A DNA stretch of 64,000 nt from Sisyra terminalis (taxonomy: Eukaryota > Arthropoda > Insecta > Neuroptera > Sisyridae), in assembly GCA_958496175.1 (NCBI GenBank), contig OY292278.1, forward strand, positions 50,034,001-50,098,000, read 5' to 3'. Under the pieces are notes generated by a model. The model was given only the letters and a program-made list of their open reading frames with translations, searched no databases and was not told the origin of the DNA. Positions 1 through 12,106 of the stretch are shown here, in pieces. How positions within the stretch are numbered: the first letter of the stretch is position 1; every line of letters begins with the position of its first letter. The translations under genes and the position numbers were made by a program.

Positions 1-2008
1 ATTAGGGGTGTTTTTGAGACCAATAGATTAGCGAAAAATCATGAGAGTTCTTTTTTGTAGAGCGTTATATTTACAATAAACATAAAATGATAATTAAATA
101 TTCATTGGTTCAAGCAAATTTACTTTTCCTTTTCCTGGAATACTCTTGTAGAAGTTTTATGAAGAAAATTGCTCAGAGCAAATTTTGAAACTCTTTAGCT
201 ATTTTTTTCTTACACAACTTTTTTTTAATATAATATTAGTAGTTATATAATTATAAAATTATTAAAATTTGAGCTCAAAAATCTCTTGATACACTTATTT
301 TACGCTTTGGAAACAATCCTATGTTCCAAACCTTATCAAGAGCCTAGAAAATATCCAGGAAAGCCACAGAAAAGTATTTTTTAATTTCTAGTGCATTCTG
401 TATCGTATTTGCTATTCTTTAAATTAGCACAATTGTGAAGTAGAATTTCTTGAATCCAAACTGATTTTACTACAAAACCTGTTTTTAGAAAGCATTTATG
501 ATGAGAAAATTAAGCACTCGATGGCTACTTTTATAAGACTTCTAGAATGTTAACTAACAAATTTACGATACCTACAGAAGACCTATAGTCAGTTCGTTTT
601 TATATTGTCCTCATTTAAACTCTTGATCCATCCGAAATTTGTTCCTTCCGTCAACCAACCATCCCCACAAAAGCCAGGACTAAAAGTTTGAATCAGATTT
701 ATGAAAATATTGAGAGGAAAATTACAAAGGCGTCCATTTCCCTTTTTAACTTTTTGATGTACACATAAAATAATGCCTTAACTGTCTCTTTAATAATGTT
801 TGTGTCTGTCCATAATATTGAAGTGATGTGTTTTCAAGTATAGATAATATGAAATGAAGGTTTGGCGTCGAACGGAATGAGATATATAGTAGGATACCAT
901 CCTATGCTTAGGGGTGGTTTTTGGGGGCAAATCAAGGGACGTGTAGTCGATTTATTGTCGACCGACAAAGTGCCGTTATGTAAGGATAATTCAATTAGTG
1001 TTATCCTATTTGCACTCGTGTTCAAGGGATATTGTTCGTTCGTGGTACGTTCAACGGATTGGTGATGATAACTACGAGATGAAAACCTACTAGACTAGAT
1101 GGAATGATGGTTGAATGAGATTGGAGGGAGGTAGGGTGAATATATTTCTCATCATCAATGGACATAAAAGCCATCACTCGTCATGCATAAATTTCACGCA
1201 TTATCCTCGCCAATGTAATTACAACAATCAGCCTTAAAAAAATCCTTTTGTATATCATTGTTTTTTTTTAACTAAATCTTCTAATTTCATTATTATTATT
1301 TTTTTTTAAAAATAATCAGGGTTCTTGTTTGTTGTACTATTAAACTTGTATAAGAGGACGAGGCAGGACTCATCCCATGCTTTTACGTTCATTTATAATC
1401 CAAATAGTGGAAGCACTCAAATCCTTCGTTCATTCACAGCGTGTCCGTTACGCTCAATGCTCATTTTTACTTTGTTGTCTCGGAAAGTAAATGTATGTAC
1501 AGTTTGGTCATTTCATTCGCGCATTGTTTGCTACTAAAATGATTACGAGTAAGTATTTTTGTTGTATTTAATCTTTCATTAGCAGCAACGTTCATCATGC
1601 ACAAATCAGGACCGTAATGTTATATAAACTTTGGAATGTGTACGTTAAGCGCTTCACTGCAAAAAATAAAAAAACAGGAAAAAAATACGCGGAAGGGTTT
1701 TTCTCAATTTGCAAGCACATCAGATGTGGAACTGGAAAAAGATTTATGTAGATTGGAAAATGATGTGATTAAAGTGTGATGTTTTCTTTTTTAAATCCTT
1801 GCACAGAGGTCATTGAACGGAGTAGTAACTAGAGTGAATTATTGTGGGAAATGAGACATTCCCAAAAGAATTGTAGGTACAAATAAGTTTTGAGTTTTTT
1901 TTTTCTAAGCGCTTAAATTTTTTATTAACGAAGAAAAACATATTTTTTTCCCTTTCAAAGGCCCTAGCCATAAGATGGTCTAAAATGCCCCCATTGAAAT
2001 CAGGCTAT
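1..2008. other. Unique AT-rich DNA, no gene recognised
   Basis: No repeat partner, splice-bounded frame or RNA gene was recognised here. An AT-poorer patch lies at about 860-1160, and short open frames on both strands there overlap each other and look like chance frames. Poly-T and poly-A runs (for example near 1261 and 1890) are common throughout the window. Confidence 0.5.
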
Positions 2009-3104
2009 CGGTTGGAAAATCGCTTTCCACCAATTTTAATTTCATTTTTTTACTCCTCCAAAGTGATTTTCTGTATAATCTCTCCTACAACAACTTCAAA
2101 TTTTACAAAAAGAAGAAGTTAAGTCACAGGACATATATTATTTTTCATTACTTTATTGTGACTCGGAAATATTTACAACATTTATCAATGTTTTAATGTG
2201 TACTTATAGATATTGCATATTAATATTATGTGATAAAACGTTACCAAATTTTCTATTACTGTAACGAAATTTAGAATGAAATTTTCATGGTATCTTAGAA
2301 AAAAAAAATAAAGAAACTTTTTGGTCTCCCCTTTTGCCAAGTTACCTTAGCAAATCAATTTTTTACTAGATGTCTTAAGTTCCCGAGTTAGCATTATCGT
2401 AAGCGACTATAATTACCGTATCGTCCGCAATACTGAGATAGTGCTTACAATAGTCAAATAATAGGCTTACAATAAATTTAGAATGGTTTTGAATTCATTT
2501 CCCTGAGGCACACCAAATGGGCCTGATTTTTAATGCAATTGAGGTGAGAATTGAAGTTCAATCGCAAAATCATGATCTGGTTATTTTTTTGAACAACAAT
2601 GTTCATCCAAATGGAGCAAAAATTGATAAGGAATCTTTTGGAGAACTACAATAGGACTTTTCACTCCACCTCTCTTATGTACTGGATTTTTCTGTCCGCT
2701 TACCACTTTTTTTGGTCCGTAAACCATAACCTGATTGTGTAGCACTTCAGATCTTACAAACCGCTAAAAATCGGACCAATTCTTTGATCGCCTTGAAAAA
2801 CTACCTAAAAGATGATAAAAATAGAAAGGCCCTCGCCAGATAAGATGGTCTCCATTGCAATCGGGCTAATTAATCTATAAGTACACATTAAAACATTGAT
2901 AAATGTTGTAAATATTTCCGAGTCACATGATAAATGTTGTAAATATTTCCGAGTCACAATAAATTAATGAAAAATAATATATGTCCTGTGACTTAACTTC
3001 TTCTTTTTGTAAAATTTGAAGTTGATGTAGGAGAGATTATACAGAAAATCACTTTGGAGAAGTAAAAAAATGAAATTAAAATTGGTGGAAAGCGATTTTC
3101 CAAC
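2009..3104. repeat. Long inverted repeat, family C (PLE-associated) arms
   Basis: The left arm (about 2009-2213) reappears in reverse complement at about 2869-3104. The right arm contains a local tandem copy of roughly 30 bp around 2905-2957. The same arm sequence recurs near 40790-40860, 41703-41800 and 57412-57490, where it accompanies Penelope-like element remnants and family C hammerhead-like motifs. The spacer of about 650 bp holds a different retroelement fragment. I read the arms as two copies of a PLE terminal segment in opposite orientation, which is inference from the shared sequence. Confidence 0.75.
2340..2640 (-). pseudogene. Non-LTR retrotransposon reverse transcriptase fragment
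   Basis: The minus strand reads GPFGVPQG at about 2496-2517, which matches non-LTR RT motif B (GVPQGS in intact elements). About 70 bp downstream it reads ADDTVIIV (Ala-Asp-Asp-Thr at 2418-2429), which matches the catalytic [FY]ADDT motif C. The two motifs are in different frames with a stop between them, so this is a decayed fragment. The order and spacing fit Jockey/CR1/I-type RTs. It sits in the spacer of the 2.0-3.1 kb inverted repeat and is unrelated to its arms. Clade assignment is uncertain. Confidence 0.6.
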
Positions 3105-3106
3105 CT

Positions 3107-3190
3107 TCGATTCGTAGACGATATAATCATAAATGCAAACCGTGAAAGAAAATTATTGGACTTCATTCGAAAACTTCAAATCGTAAGTCA
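3107..3190 (+). pseudogene. Penelope-like RT fragment with FVDD motif
   Basis: The plus strand reads RFVDD at about 3109-3123, followed by IIINANRERKLLDFIRKLQ. This resembles RT motif C (catalytic Asp-Asp) and the region after it in Penelope-like elements. Homologous but further decayed copies lie on the minus strand at 40690-40768 (FVND) and 41610-41696 (FVDN). It directly follows the right arm of the inverted repeat, the same neighbourhood as the other two copies. Only about 28 codons are readable. PLE membership rests on the RT and GIY-YIG remnants that accompany this repeat near 39-42 kb. Confidence 0.5.
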
Positions 3191-3207
3191 AACTGTGTTA
3201 CTAGTAA

Positions 3208-3402
3208 GTGTTTACTGTTTACTTACAAGTAAATACTGTGGAACAAGACAAAGATATGATCATTCAGCAAGCGCGGGCCTATCAAGGAAGACTTAATGAT
3301 CACCCCAAACATCTCCCCTTGAATCTTTTGAATAAATTAATGAATGTTAAGCATCTCAGAAGAGAGTCCATAATTGACCTGATAAGCCGATTGAAAAGGT
3401 AA
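3208..3402 (+). pseudogene. Short open frame, possible retroelement fragment
   Basis: This 64-codon frame is rich in Lys, Arg, Leu and Asn and reads like a helical segment (QQARAYQGRLNDHPKH, then NLLNKLMNVKHLRRE). It lies just downstream of the FVDD fragment in the same orientation. I do not recognise a family. It may be a continuation of the PLE coding region or a chance frame. Confidence 0.2.
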
Positions 3403-5589
3403 ACAATGAAGTAGAGATATTTTTTATTGAATATTGTTAGATAGATCATTGAACACAACTAACTTACACGTTCATCAAATTAGCACTACACTATTGAAAT
3501 TTGGTAAAAATTACAATGGAATATTTTGGTGTCTTTTCGTCATTCAAAAGTTCTACAAGAGAAAATTATCACTCAAATATTTTTCAGGAAAATCCTTTGT
3601 AGTGCTAACTATACATTTAGAGCTTTCCTGTAAATATTAAAATTTCCAAACTGTTTAAAGCCATTAATTGTTTATTTTCAGATTGCTCGAAAGAAAATCG
3701 TTCATAAGTCCCGAAAAAAGCTTTTTAAAGAATTATTTTTTTTTGTTATTCGAGAGTTCCGAAAGGAATATTTTTTTTAATCACATATGTAAAATGCGTT
3801 GCTTTCTTTCATTAGTTTTAAAGCTTTGATCTTTAAGAAATGTCCACATAGAGTTTTCAATTTAAACAGTGCTGTCTGAAGAAATATGGAAGTTATGAAG
3901 TTCTTCTTTCGAAACTCTCAAACGATAAAAAACACCAATTAATTTAGTAAAAAAACTACAAAATTTCAATATGAGAAAAATAATTCAAACTGAGCTTTTC
4001 TTTAAATGGTTTTTCCCGGTAAAATTTAAAAAAATATGAAGTTTTATCTTAAAAAACACCAATTATTGGTGGCAAATTTTGTTCAAAATTGCAGTATTTG
4101 GGAAATGACCTAAATTGAGCTTTTTTTTAAATCGGATTTTATGGGAAAATATGTGAGCAACAAATTTTCTTTAGTAGAACTCTTAAACGACCAAAATGCT
4201 TGCTTAAAAGCAGCAAAATGTTCAACAATTATATTTTCCAAATTCCAAAAGTGTAGTGCTAATGTAATGAACGTCTAAGCCACGAGGGTTGAACGTATTG
4301 TGTTATTATTTAATATTTCAAATATCAGATTCTCGTCATTAGTAAATTTTCGTCTGTGTATATTAAAAAGTGACTTCTTTTTAAGAAAATATCAACTAGA
4401 ACAACCTTGTAAAGTCATAAAACGACTGCTGATTTAATAATACCAACAAGAAATAATGTGAAGAAAAAATAATGAACTTCTATGTAGAAATGTTTCTCAA
4501 AAATTGATTTCTTACTTTCCTTGAAATTTCAACGGCAAAAAATTCGCAGTAATTAATAATTGCGTGCAATTCACGCATTTTTACCGAACGATAACGTAAT
4601 GCTAATGCAGTAGCCATCACTCAAAGTAAAGCAGAACGAAATAAAAAAGAAGTCAAACATGCAATTTTTCTTCAACTTCTCATCCCCCAACGACCGCTTT
4701 TTGCCCTTAAGACTTTCTTTTTTCACACAAGCCAGCATTTTTTAAATTTCCCACTCTACAAAAGTGAATAAACAAGCAAATTAAATACCCTTATAACCCG
4801 CCATTTTTGCCTTATGGTCAGAGAACGAAATTTTATCTTTACTATGTATTTTTTTATTTTAAATTCGATGCATTTTAATTGACATTTGTTGAAGAATCTC
4901 GTGACTCGTCACCGGAAACCGTACACCCACCCTTAAAGTTTCTTCCAGCTAGACGTTTTCTAGTTGATGTGATCGAGTTTTTGCGTGCGTTTTTCAAAAA
5001 AAAAAGAAAACCACCCTTAATAACATTCTAAAATCTGAGAAGCAATCAAGCAAACGGAACAGGACAGAACAGGGGGTTGTTCGTCTGAATTTTCCTTTGT
5101 CTTATCTTTTTATCAAAACAAATTAACTTTGCACTTATTGCAAAGTTTTTTGCGCCGGAAACAAGGACGAGTTGCATTTGTGCTTGGCGTCTGCGAGAAA
5201 AAAAAAGAATATAAGGGAAGAAAGGGTGCAGGTGGGTGGGGTGCGCCCGCCACTAGCGTAACGAATGGAGCGGAAATTGACTCGGAAATAATTCCATCAT
5301 TTGAATTGTGCAACATCTGAATATAATTGTAAAGAATAATGAATGGGCGCCATTTTTCAAAAGTGAATGGAAAATGGAGCGCCGTGTGACAACGGGTGAC
5401 GAAGAAGAAATGTCGTCATGTTGCTGCTGCTTAACTATTTTTCTTCGCCGATAAAATGGAACGGAAAATGAGGTTGATAAATTTTTCGACGCTGATTTTT
5501 TCCATTAAACGTCCAGGAACAATGCATATATTTGTTAACGAGGACAGAGGAAAAATTACTTTGTTCCCACATTTGTAAGCGATTGTTAT
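3403..5589. other. Unique AT-rich DNA, no gene recognised
   Basis: A weak internal duplication is visible at about 3880-4210, where blocks containing AACACCAATTA and TGAGCTTTT recur. An AT-poorer stretch at 5040-5450 has overlapping short frames on both strands without recognisable motifs. No mobile element ends were seen. Confidence 0.4.
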
Positions 5590-7215
5590 ACGATTCTAAG
5601 CATTGCTTTTAAAGTTGGTGTCAAGTTGTTCGATTAGTAATTGAATAATCATCTTTATAAAGAGAAAATTAATTAAATGTAAAGATTGCAATCAAAATCG
5701 AATGTAACTTGCCCTTTTTTCATTTATTCGATTCTAAACATTGTTTTTATAAAAGTTTTTCAAGTTGGTGTCAAGTTGTTCAATCAATAGTTGAAAATAC
5801 ATAATTATAAAGAAAAAATAAATCAAATGTAAAGATTGCAATCAAAATTAAATGTAACTTGCCCTTTTTTCACTTATTCGATTCTAAGCACTATTTTTAT
5901 CAAACTTTTTCAAGTTGTGTGTCGAGTTATTCGATCAACAGTTGAAAAATCATCTTTATAAAGAGTAAATAATTTAAATGTAAAGATTGCAATCAAAATT
6001 GAACGTAACTTGCCCTTTTTACACTTATTCGATTCTAAGCACTGCTTTTATAAAAGTTTTTCAAGGTGGTGTCAAGTTGTTCGATTAGTAGTTGAATAAT
6101 CATCTTTATAGAGAGTAAATAATTTAAATGTAGAGATAGCAAGCAAAATCGGACGTAACTTGCCTTTTTTACACTTATTTGATTCTAAGCACTGTTTTTA
6201 TAAAAGTTTTTCAAGTTGGTGTCAAGTTGTTCGATCAATGGTTGAAAATACATTTTTACCAAGAAAAAATAAATTAAATGTAAAGATTGCAATCCAAATT
6301 GAACGTAACTTGCCCTTTTTTCACTTATTTGATTCTAACCACTGTTTTATAAGAGTTTTTCACGTTGGTGTCAAGTTGTTTGCTCAGTAGTTGAAAAATC
6401 ATTTTTATGAAGAAAAAATTAATTAAATGTAAAGATTGTAATCAAAATCGAATTTAACTTGCCCTTTTTTCATTTATTCGATTTTAAACATTGTTATTGC
6501 TTTTAAAGTTGGTGTCAAGTTGTTCGATTAGTAGTTGAATAATCATCTTTATAAAGAGAAAATAAATTAAATAAAAAGATGGCAATCAAAATTGAACATT
6601 ACTTGCCCTTTTTTCACTTATTCTTTTCTAAGCACTGTTTTTATAAAAAAAATTCAAGTTGGTGTCAAGTTGTTCGATAAATGGTTGAAAATACATCATT
6701 ATAAAGAAAAAATAAATTAAATGTAAAGATAGCAATCAAAATCGAATGTAACTTGCCCTTTTTTCATTTATTCGATTCTAAACACTGTTTTTATAAAATT
6801 TGTTCAATTTGGTGTCAATTTGTTCGATCAGTAGTTGAATAATCATCTTTGTATAGAGAAAATAAATTAAATGTAAAGATTGCAATCAAAATCGAACGTT
6901 ACTTTCCGTTTTTTCACTTCTTTGATTTTAAGCACTGTTTTTATAAAAGTTTTTCATGTTGGTGTCAAGTTGTTCGATCAATGGTTGAAAATTCATCTTT
7001 ATAAAGAAAAAATAAATAAAATGTAAAGATAGCGATCAAAATCGAATGTAATTTGCCTTTTTTTCACTTATTCGATTCTAAGCACAGTTTTTATAAAAGT
7101 TTTTCAAGTTGGTGTCAAGTTGTCCGATCAGCAGTTGAAAAATTATCTTTATAAGGAGTAAATAATTTAAATGTAAAGATAGCGATCAAAATCGAACGTA
7201 CTTCCCCTTTTTCCA
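5590..7215. repeat. Satellite-like tandem array, about 149-bp unit, 11 copies
   Basis: The anchor GGTGTCAAGTTGTTCGAT and variants begins near 5617, 5767, 5918, 6068, 6218, 6367, 6511, 6661, 6811, 6961 and 7111, giving a period of 149-150 bp. Each unit also carries AACTTGCCCTTTTTT, GATTCTAAGCACTG and AAATGTAAAGATTGCAATC in fixed order. Units differ by scattered substitutions and small indels, so the array is not freshly amplified. Open frames inside it are accidental. No other copy of the unit was seen in the window. Confidence 0.95.
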
Positions 7216-9144
7216 CCATATTATGGTAAATCATCAAGAAATACCCCCCACGTATGTGCGATAAGGGGTTGTTTCCAATTTAATGATGTCGTAACTCATC
7301 TTTTTCACAAGTCGTTTTTCTGGCCGATAAAAAGCAAACAAACACAAAACGAAAATTTTATTACACGTAATTATGTGATTCGAGGTAAATCCCCGTTAAG
7401 TCCCGCTATTTTGCCATTAAGTTCAATAGTGAAAAAGGGGTTGGGGATAAGTAATCGGTGGTTTAAAGACAAAATCAAGGGGTTTCCATGCACGTTGCAT
7501 GAAAATTGCTCCAGCTTGAAGGCAACACGGACGGCGACGGACGTAGATATCCTTTCCCTCCCGTGCACCCGCCACCCCGACAACCTTCAACCGCTTGTAA
7601 TGTTTGTAGGCAGAAACATTTTGTGCTTGCACAAAGCACGAACATGCCACCTGTGATCGATTGCCTTAATATGCACTTTGGTCTTATCAAACATCCAACC
7701 CCAATGCCTAAGAAGCTCTTATCACACTTATCAACAACCCTGCCGCCCGCCAACCACCGACAACCCAACTGCTTATTATTTATTTTCTAGAAAAAATCGC
7801 CGATAACAACTTTTAAAAAGCTGTTTAACTTGGAGCTTTTTTTTCGCTTGGTATTTTTCACTCAAGATTAGCACGTGTTAAATATTTGAATTTGCACGTC
7901 CAGACTGACTAGATCCATTTTGATAATAATACGTTTGGGAATTGTCTTCCAAGTTTCCACCATCAAGCTTTTCCAGTTTTCCACCAAAGCATTCATATGA
8001 AAGCTCTTTCTCTGTCTCTCCCAACTGTATTATTTACAATTTACAAGTTTAATGGATCTTACTTGTAAATATATCGCTTATTTGTGTCACATGCAACTCA
8101 TTTATTAAAAGCTCAAATTTATTAAGCTCCTACCCAATCAAAATGAAAAACTTTTTAGTAGTGCAACTTTTTGTATGTTTGAAAAGTAGGATAAAATCAG
8201 TGAGGTTAAAATAAGCGAAAGCTTATTGAGTTGATACAAAAAAAAAGCTTTAGATCAAAAGCACAACAAGACACGGGGACACAAGGTGCGATGTCTCGGA
8301 AAGCTTCTTCAAGCACGTTGTCTCAAGAGAAACATTTCGAGAGTAGTGGGTGGAGGCTATCGTTTGCGGAATTAATCTTTAACCGGTTAATTAAGTGACT
8401 TCCTCTTCACCAGAAATAAGCCGCAAGCTCTTGTAAAATATTTGCATTATATCGTAAGCATCTTTTCAAAATTAAAACATTCAATGATATATTCATAAAT
8501 GCCTCGTTTTTTTGTTCTTCGTTTCCCGCCCCATTGTGTCAGTCCATCTTGCAGCTTTTAGTATGCTGGATTACTGTTATTGTTGTAGTGGTGGTCCATA
8601 TGAAGTGGAGGAGTAATCGTTGGTTTCTTGTCTCATTTTAGTCGTACAGCAAATTTTTGTCGTTGTTGTTGTTGTTTAGAGCTTTTCTCATTTTCATTAA
8701 GACGACGGCGGTAAAAAGAAATAAGCACTAAAAAAAAAAGAAAAGAGGAGTATACGAGTGGGAGAAAGGAAATGAAATGCTGAATACTTAAGAGCTATAA
8801 AAGGTAAGAGGTCAAAGTTTTAAGATTTCTTCTTATTTTTTTTTTTTTAATAAGCATTCGGTGTTTTTTGAAAAGCTTTCAAAAAGAAAATCGTTTTTCA
8901 TCTCTAATCTTAAGAAAGATAGTTTTAATGGTAGAATTAGAAATTAAATACTCCGGCAATCCGCAAGAAAAGAAGAGATGAGAAAATAAATGCAGGAAAA
9001 TCTTAAAAATTATTTTTTTACAGAAGCATCAGAAATAAAAGGTCATAAAAGGTCAATTTAATAAATTTAGATCTAATCAGATAGATTATTCATCAAAAAT
9101 ATAATTTTTTCTTTGTCATTTACTTTTAAGTACACAAACTTTAA
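7216..9144. other. Unique DNA with AT-poorer island, no gene recognised
   Basis: An AT-poorer island at about 7370-7790 has overlapping open frames on both strands that end within it, with none resembling a known protein. At 8580-8760 there are simple GTT/GTTG and purine-rich runs. Nothing repetitive was recognised. Confidence 0.4.
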
Positions 9145-9565
9145 TCTACATACTAATATATTGAATTCTTACGTCTGTCTGTATATTTTGATATTAACCC
9201 CGATTTTCGGGTTAATATTTGTTTTAACATTTTTAAAATTTTTGTCTGTCTGTCTGTTAGTGTGTCCTGATTTAACTAAAGAACGTAACCACCGAATTTG
9301 ATGAAATTTGGAATTAACATACAACACAATTTCCCACACATGTTAGGCTATTTATTATTCCTTAAAAAAAATAAGGGAAGGTATTCCCTAGGGATGAAAC
9401 AAAAATTGTTTACTTTAGACAAGCGAGTTATATATCATTGGAAAGGTAATTAAAAGTAAGGTAATAATCTGTAAATATATTTTAGTTCAACTGATAAAAG
9501 CACAGTAAAGTCAATTTAAAGTCCAAACATTGCCTCTTTGAAAAATAAACGTTTATATATATATT

Positions 9566-9597
<32 letters not shown>

Positions 9598-9615
9598 AAT
9601 ATATATATATATATG

Positions 9616-9654
<39 letters not shown>

Positions 9655-9835
9655 CACATAGTTGATGTTAATAACGTAATGGCTTACATATCTGACATTC
9701 TGGTGCTCCTAATTAAAAAGACGAAGATTCGAATTTCACAATAAAGTTTTTTTTTACAAAATTGTAATAAATAAACCCTTCGAGTTGCTCAATAAACAAA
9801 TATTAAAGTTACCTAAAAAATCGAAAAATGTATGT
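9145..9835 (+). mobile_element. Helitron-like non-autonomous element, 3' end not found
   Basis: The element begins with TCTACATACTAATATATTG after an A. It then follows the same order as the copies at 17748-18620, 34140 and 34552: ACGTCTGTCTGT, a second GTCTGTCTGT block, AAGAACG-AACC, TTCCCACA, GGGAAGGTATTCC, GAGTTATATATCATTGGAAAGG, an AT microsatellite, and CACATAGTTGATGTTAATAA. A box A-like TAACGTAATGG (near 9671) and a B box-like GATTCGAAT (near 9727) follow. Homology with the 35-kb copy fades near 9835. A CTAG 3' terminus was not located here; the Helitron call comes from the 17.7-kb copy. Confidence 0.65.
9556..9652. repeat. AT microsatellite inside Helitron-like element
   Basis: About 97 bp are almost entirely alternating T and A, with a few AAAT or GTAA interruptions. 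It sits at the same internal position as the TA tract at 34947-35000 in another copy of the element, so it expanded within the element. The 17.7-kb copy lacks the expansion. Confidence 0.9.
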
Positions 9836-11345
9836 TGAATATGAAAATTAATTTTTAATTTTATATTTTATAAAAAATATGAGATGGGGTTATTTTGACG
9901 CGAGTGTTTTGATAACTTTTGACTGTTTTAAGTCATAATTAAGACCGACTTTTGGGGGGATCCTCTCTTGAAATTGGAGAAAATTTGCCATGTAAACAAC
10001 TCAGAGATTTCATTCAAGTTTCACTGAAGAAATATATGAAATATTAGTTTGTTTGTTGTTAAAATTAAATGATAAATAATAAGTTATATTTTTGAAGAAG
10101 AATGCAAGGGAAATTCATCAATCAATTAATTTATTTTATTGAACAATTCAACCCTTATGCGATATTCGCAAAAACCGGGCAAAGATTAACCATTTGAAGT
10201 ACCAATGTTTGATGCTTAAATGAGTGGTTTTATTTGTAAGAAACAACAATGAACGAGAAGTAAAAAATTTTTTCTTGAATTTTTCCGCCGAAAATTTGTA
10301 TTCCAAATGGATATATATTCATTGTGAAGTCAAACGTTAACGAGAGGTTCGTCGACGTTGCGATCATAATCAAACAAATCGTCGAAAGAGATTCAGATGG
10401 AAAAATCTTTTTACACAAACATATTGATAGAGAGAGTGGAGGCGCGCAAAATGTGGGGCAAGCGGTCGGATATTTGTGATATGAAAGTACATGGGAATTG
10501 GGTTTTGGAGAGGAGGTGAAAGGGGCGCACTATATGGGGATGGTTTTGGGCTGGAAAAATACGCACGAGTGCCGCATGTTACTGCCATATTCCAGCTACC
10601 AACCAAACACACCTTCCCCAACGTGCACTGAATATTCGATCAAATCGTGCAAAATTTTCATAAAGAATGAAACACCCCCTGGTGACGACGACCGAAGTGT
10701 GTCGCGGGGTGTTTTCATAGAGAGATGAAACTATGAACTATGTAGGTCGAAGCTTTGTAAAGCTTTTATGTATAGTACGCGTTGATGTGTTCAAGTGGTT
10801 GATTTTCACACAAGACGTGGAAAAACATTCTCTCTCTTAAACGCGTGATTTTCCAAAAAAAAAAAAAAAAAAAAAAAGTCACAATTGTTAAAAGAGAAAA
10901 CGAGACAAGGGAAACGAAAGAATTTATTACTTTGTTTGTCAGAGGAAAATAGAGCCATCTACGTTCTAAATCCTCCCCCCCCATCGAACTAGACATATAT
11001 TCAAATAAACTTTTCGAATTCTCTTCCATCAAATTCTCATTTTAAATCATAAAATCAAAAGAGTTTAAGAGTATGTAACATTTGTTTTCAAGAGAATAAT
11101 CCAGGTGTGTGTCTTTTTTCCGGAGCTTTGTAATCTTTTATTATGTGTCACACTAAAAAGCTTTGAAGCTGGTTGGAAAATAAAGTGACTAGGATAAAAG
11201 GACTAGAAAACTTTACATAATTGTTGGAACGATAGCAAAAAATATAAATTTCACCACCGAACCTTTTTGGTTTGGTTGTCTATTTGTAATACTTGGTATT
11301 AAAAAAAAAACATTTTGCTTTAAAATAATTCTAATAAAATTTTAT
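9836..11345. other. Unique DNA, no gene recognised
   Basis: An AT-poorer island at 10440-10720 has overlapping open frames on both strands, none recognisable. A poly-A tract of about 25 nt lies near 10854-10878. No element ends were seen. Confidence 0.4.
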
Positions 11346-11428
11346 TAGTCAGAGAAATATTCTCCTAAAATATGTTAAGACTTCTATCAAAATATATGCG
11401 CTTATTTAAGATTGGATTAATCAAAATT
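11346..11428 (+). repeat. Left copy of an ~85-bp direct repeat
   Basis: The block with AAGACTTCTATCAAAATATATG, then GATTGGATTAATCAAAA, recurs in the same orientation at 13102-13188. Between them lie a truncated TIR transposon with its nested MITE and a family D hammerhead motif. The duplication is far longer than a normal target-site duplication, so it more likely reflects a shared terminal segment or a recombination event. Confidence 0.75.
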
Positions 11429-11429
11429 T

Positions 11430-12037
11430 GCGGAGATTTAAAAGTTGTTGCCCTTTTATTAAAATTGCAACTTGGGTATACAAAATTTTGTTGTTTTCTT
11501 TGTGAATGGGACAGTAGGGATAGGGAAAACGATTACGTTAAAAAAAAACTTTGTGAAAGCTAAAATGGCGCTGGATTTTAATACCTAAAAGAAAAATTCC
11601 CTAAAATCAGTGACGCTAAGATTAAAGAAGGTGTGTTTGTAGGTCCTCAAATCAGGCAAGTGATAAAAGATGATATACTTAAAAAACAACTCCATGGTCC
11701 AGAAAAACCAGCTTGGAAAGCACTTATAAAAATCTTTGAAAATTTTCTTGGAAATCACCGATCAAATGACTATAAAACTATTATCGAGGAACTTTAAGAG
11801 AATTATAAAGCATTAGGCTGCAATATGTCCTTAAAAATACATTTTTTACATTCACATTTAGACTTTTTTCCCCCAAACTTGGGTATCGTTAGTGATGAAC
11901 ACGGGGAAAGATTCCACCAAGACATTTTTACCATAGAAAAACGATACCAGAGAAAATGGAGTCCAACTATGCTGGCAGATTATTGCTGGGGATTACAGAG
12001 GGACGTTCCTGACGCAAAATATAGGAGAAAATCATAA
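11430..12037 (+). pseudogene. Transposon-encoded protein remnant (CEWDSRDR family)
   Basis: In shifting frames the strand reads GYTKFCCFLCEWDSRDR, then KNFVKA, KFPKISDAKIKEGVFVGP, EKPAWKALIKIFENFLGNH, then after a stop NMSLKIHFLHSHLDFF, VSDEHGERFHQDIF and MLADYCWGLQRDVPDAKY. I recognise this as a protein found repeatedly in arthropod repeat DNA, but cannot assign it confidently to a transposase superfamily. A frame break lies between the first two blocks (about 11520-11570) and a TAA near 11795. The copy at 22477-23165 has the same breaks, so both derive from an already defective master. Confidence 0.65.
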
Positions 12038-12106
12038 GAAAGTACTTATGTTAATATTATAACATTGATAAAAATTTAATTTTTGTTAAAACAATTTGCA
12101 ATTTAA

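Noticed and set aside
6160..6390. Open frame with repeated HLFDS-H-CF residues as a repeat protein
   Set aside because: It is the 149-bp satellite read in one frame; other units carry stops and frameshifting indels.
5590..7215. CRISPR-like array
   Set aside because: Units are contiguous 149-bp repeats with no unique spacers, in an animal genome context.
9556..9652. Replication origin or scaffold attachment site suggested by the AT tract
   Set aside because: The tract is a microsatellite expansion at a fixed place inside a dispersed element; nothing else supports a regulatory role.
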